Positions 63,935-64,000 of a stretch of 64,000 nt of DNA are shown piece after piece. How positions within the stretch are numbered: position 1 is the first letter of the stretch; each line of letters starts with the position of its first letter. The DNA comes from Ferrimonas sp. YFM. GTDB lineage: Bacteria > Pseudomonadota > Gammaproteobacteria > Enterobacterales > Shewanellaceae. The notes below the pieces were generated by a model, which saw only the letters and a program-made list of their open reading frames with translations, was not told the origin of the DNA and made no database searches. Location: contig NZ_AP027368.1 of NCBI RefSeq assembly GCF_030296015.1, positions 434,001 to 498,000 on the forward strand, read 5' to 3'. Made by a program: the position numbers and the translations under genes.

Positions 63935-64000
63935 TGAAGGGGTCCGGTTCCTTAGGTCCGCACACTCTACCAGATGGTCTACCCTTATTCAGCCGTCCCG

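Overview
The window looks like chromosomal DNA of a marine-type gammaproteobacterium. Ferrimonas or a near relative in the Shewanella/Aeromonas neighbourhood is my best guess. The reasons are the high GC content, the conserved blocks valS-holC-pepA // lptF-lptG and speE-speA // metK ... sprT-endA-rsmE-gshB, a DUF2947-type protein, paired Spondin_N proteins, and an unusually large set of cyclic-di-GMP and chemotaxis-like signalling genes. The species is inferred from style, not from a database match.

Layout. 1-7772: the end of a universal stress protein gene, an MFS exporter, and three paralogous membrane diguanylate cyclases, with a nucleoside hydrolase gene and a block of dispersed repeats between the first and second. 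7783-9544: an actin-like ParM gene followed by a ParR-like adaptor gene, resembling the R1 plasmid type II partition pair but sitting between chromosomal genes. 9640-11947: two more repeat blocks of the same family, split by an IS1111-group (IS110 family) element whose 3' non-coding end carries a candidate guide (bridge/seek) RNA. 11948-19372: valS, holC, pepA, and the divergent lptFG lipopolysaccharide exporter genes. 19373-24144: small membrane proteins, a Cache-domain chemoreceptor, the glutamate symporter gltS and a tRNA-Leu(CAA).

24673-31182 is a four-gene signalling operon: a hybrid histidine kinase with three receiver domains, a CheR-type methyltransferase, a stand-alone CheB-type methylesterase and a REC-GGDEF response regulator. 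31307-34753 encodes a complete ECF-type nickel/cobalt importer (NikK, M, L, Q, O). It is followed by a DUF134 regulator gene with a striking double-palindrome operator and a NifX/NafY-like protein gene. 36503-40134 (minus strand) carries two Spondin_N domain proteins with an OmpR/EnvZ-type two-component system. A TetR regulator gene follows, preceded by a structured leader containing a 9-codon ORF. 41534-45503 holds a SieB-like protein, a FapA/DUF342 protein, three tandem tRNA-Leu(CAG) genes and rsmC.

45728-60138 holds a GGDEF-EAL protein, then gshB-rsmE-endA-sprT-kch, an exported pyroglutamyl-peptidase-like protein lacking its catalytic cysteine, metK, a roughly 250-bp MITE-like element, the polyamine genes speE-speA, and transketolase. 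The window ends with a large secreted protein built of three related modules joined by Pro-Glu linkers and a C-terminal helical domain, and a DUF2947-type gene.

How the genes work together. Five proteins can make c-di-GMP. Only the REC-GGDEF and GGDEF-EAL proteins keep the RxxD inhibitory site; the three tandem paralogues have lost it. MetK, SpeA and SpeE share the SAM/polyamine pathway. The nickel importer probably shares metal control with the dyads found beside it. The most unusual parts are the IS1111/repeat/ParMR neighbourhood, the tetR leader, the double-palindrome DUF134 operator, and the Ser-for-Cys C15 peptidase.
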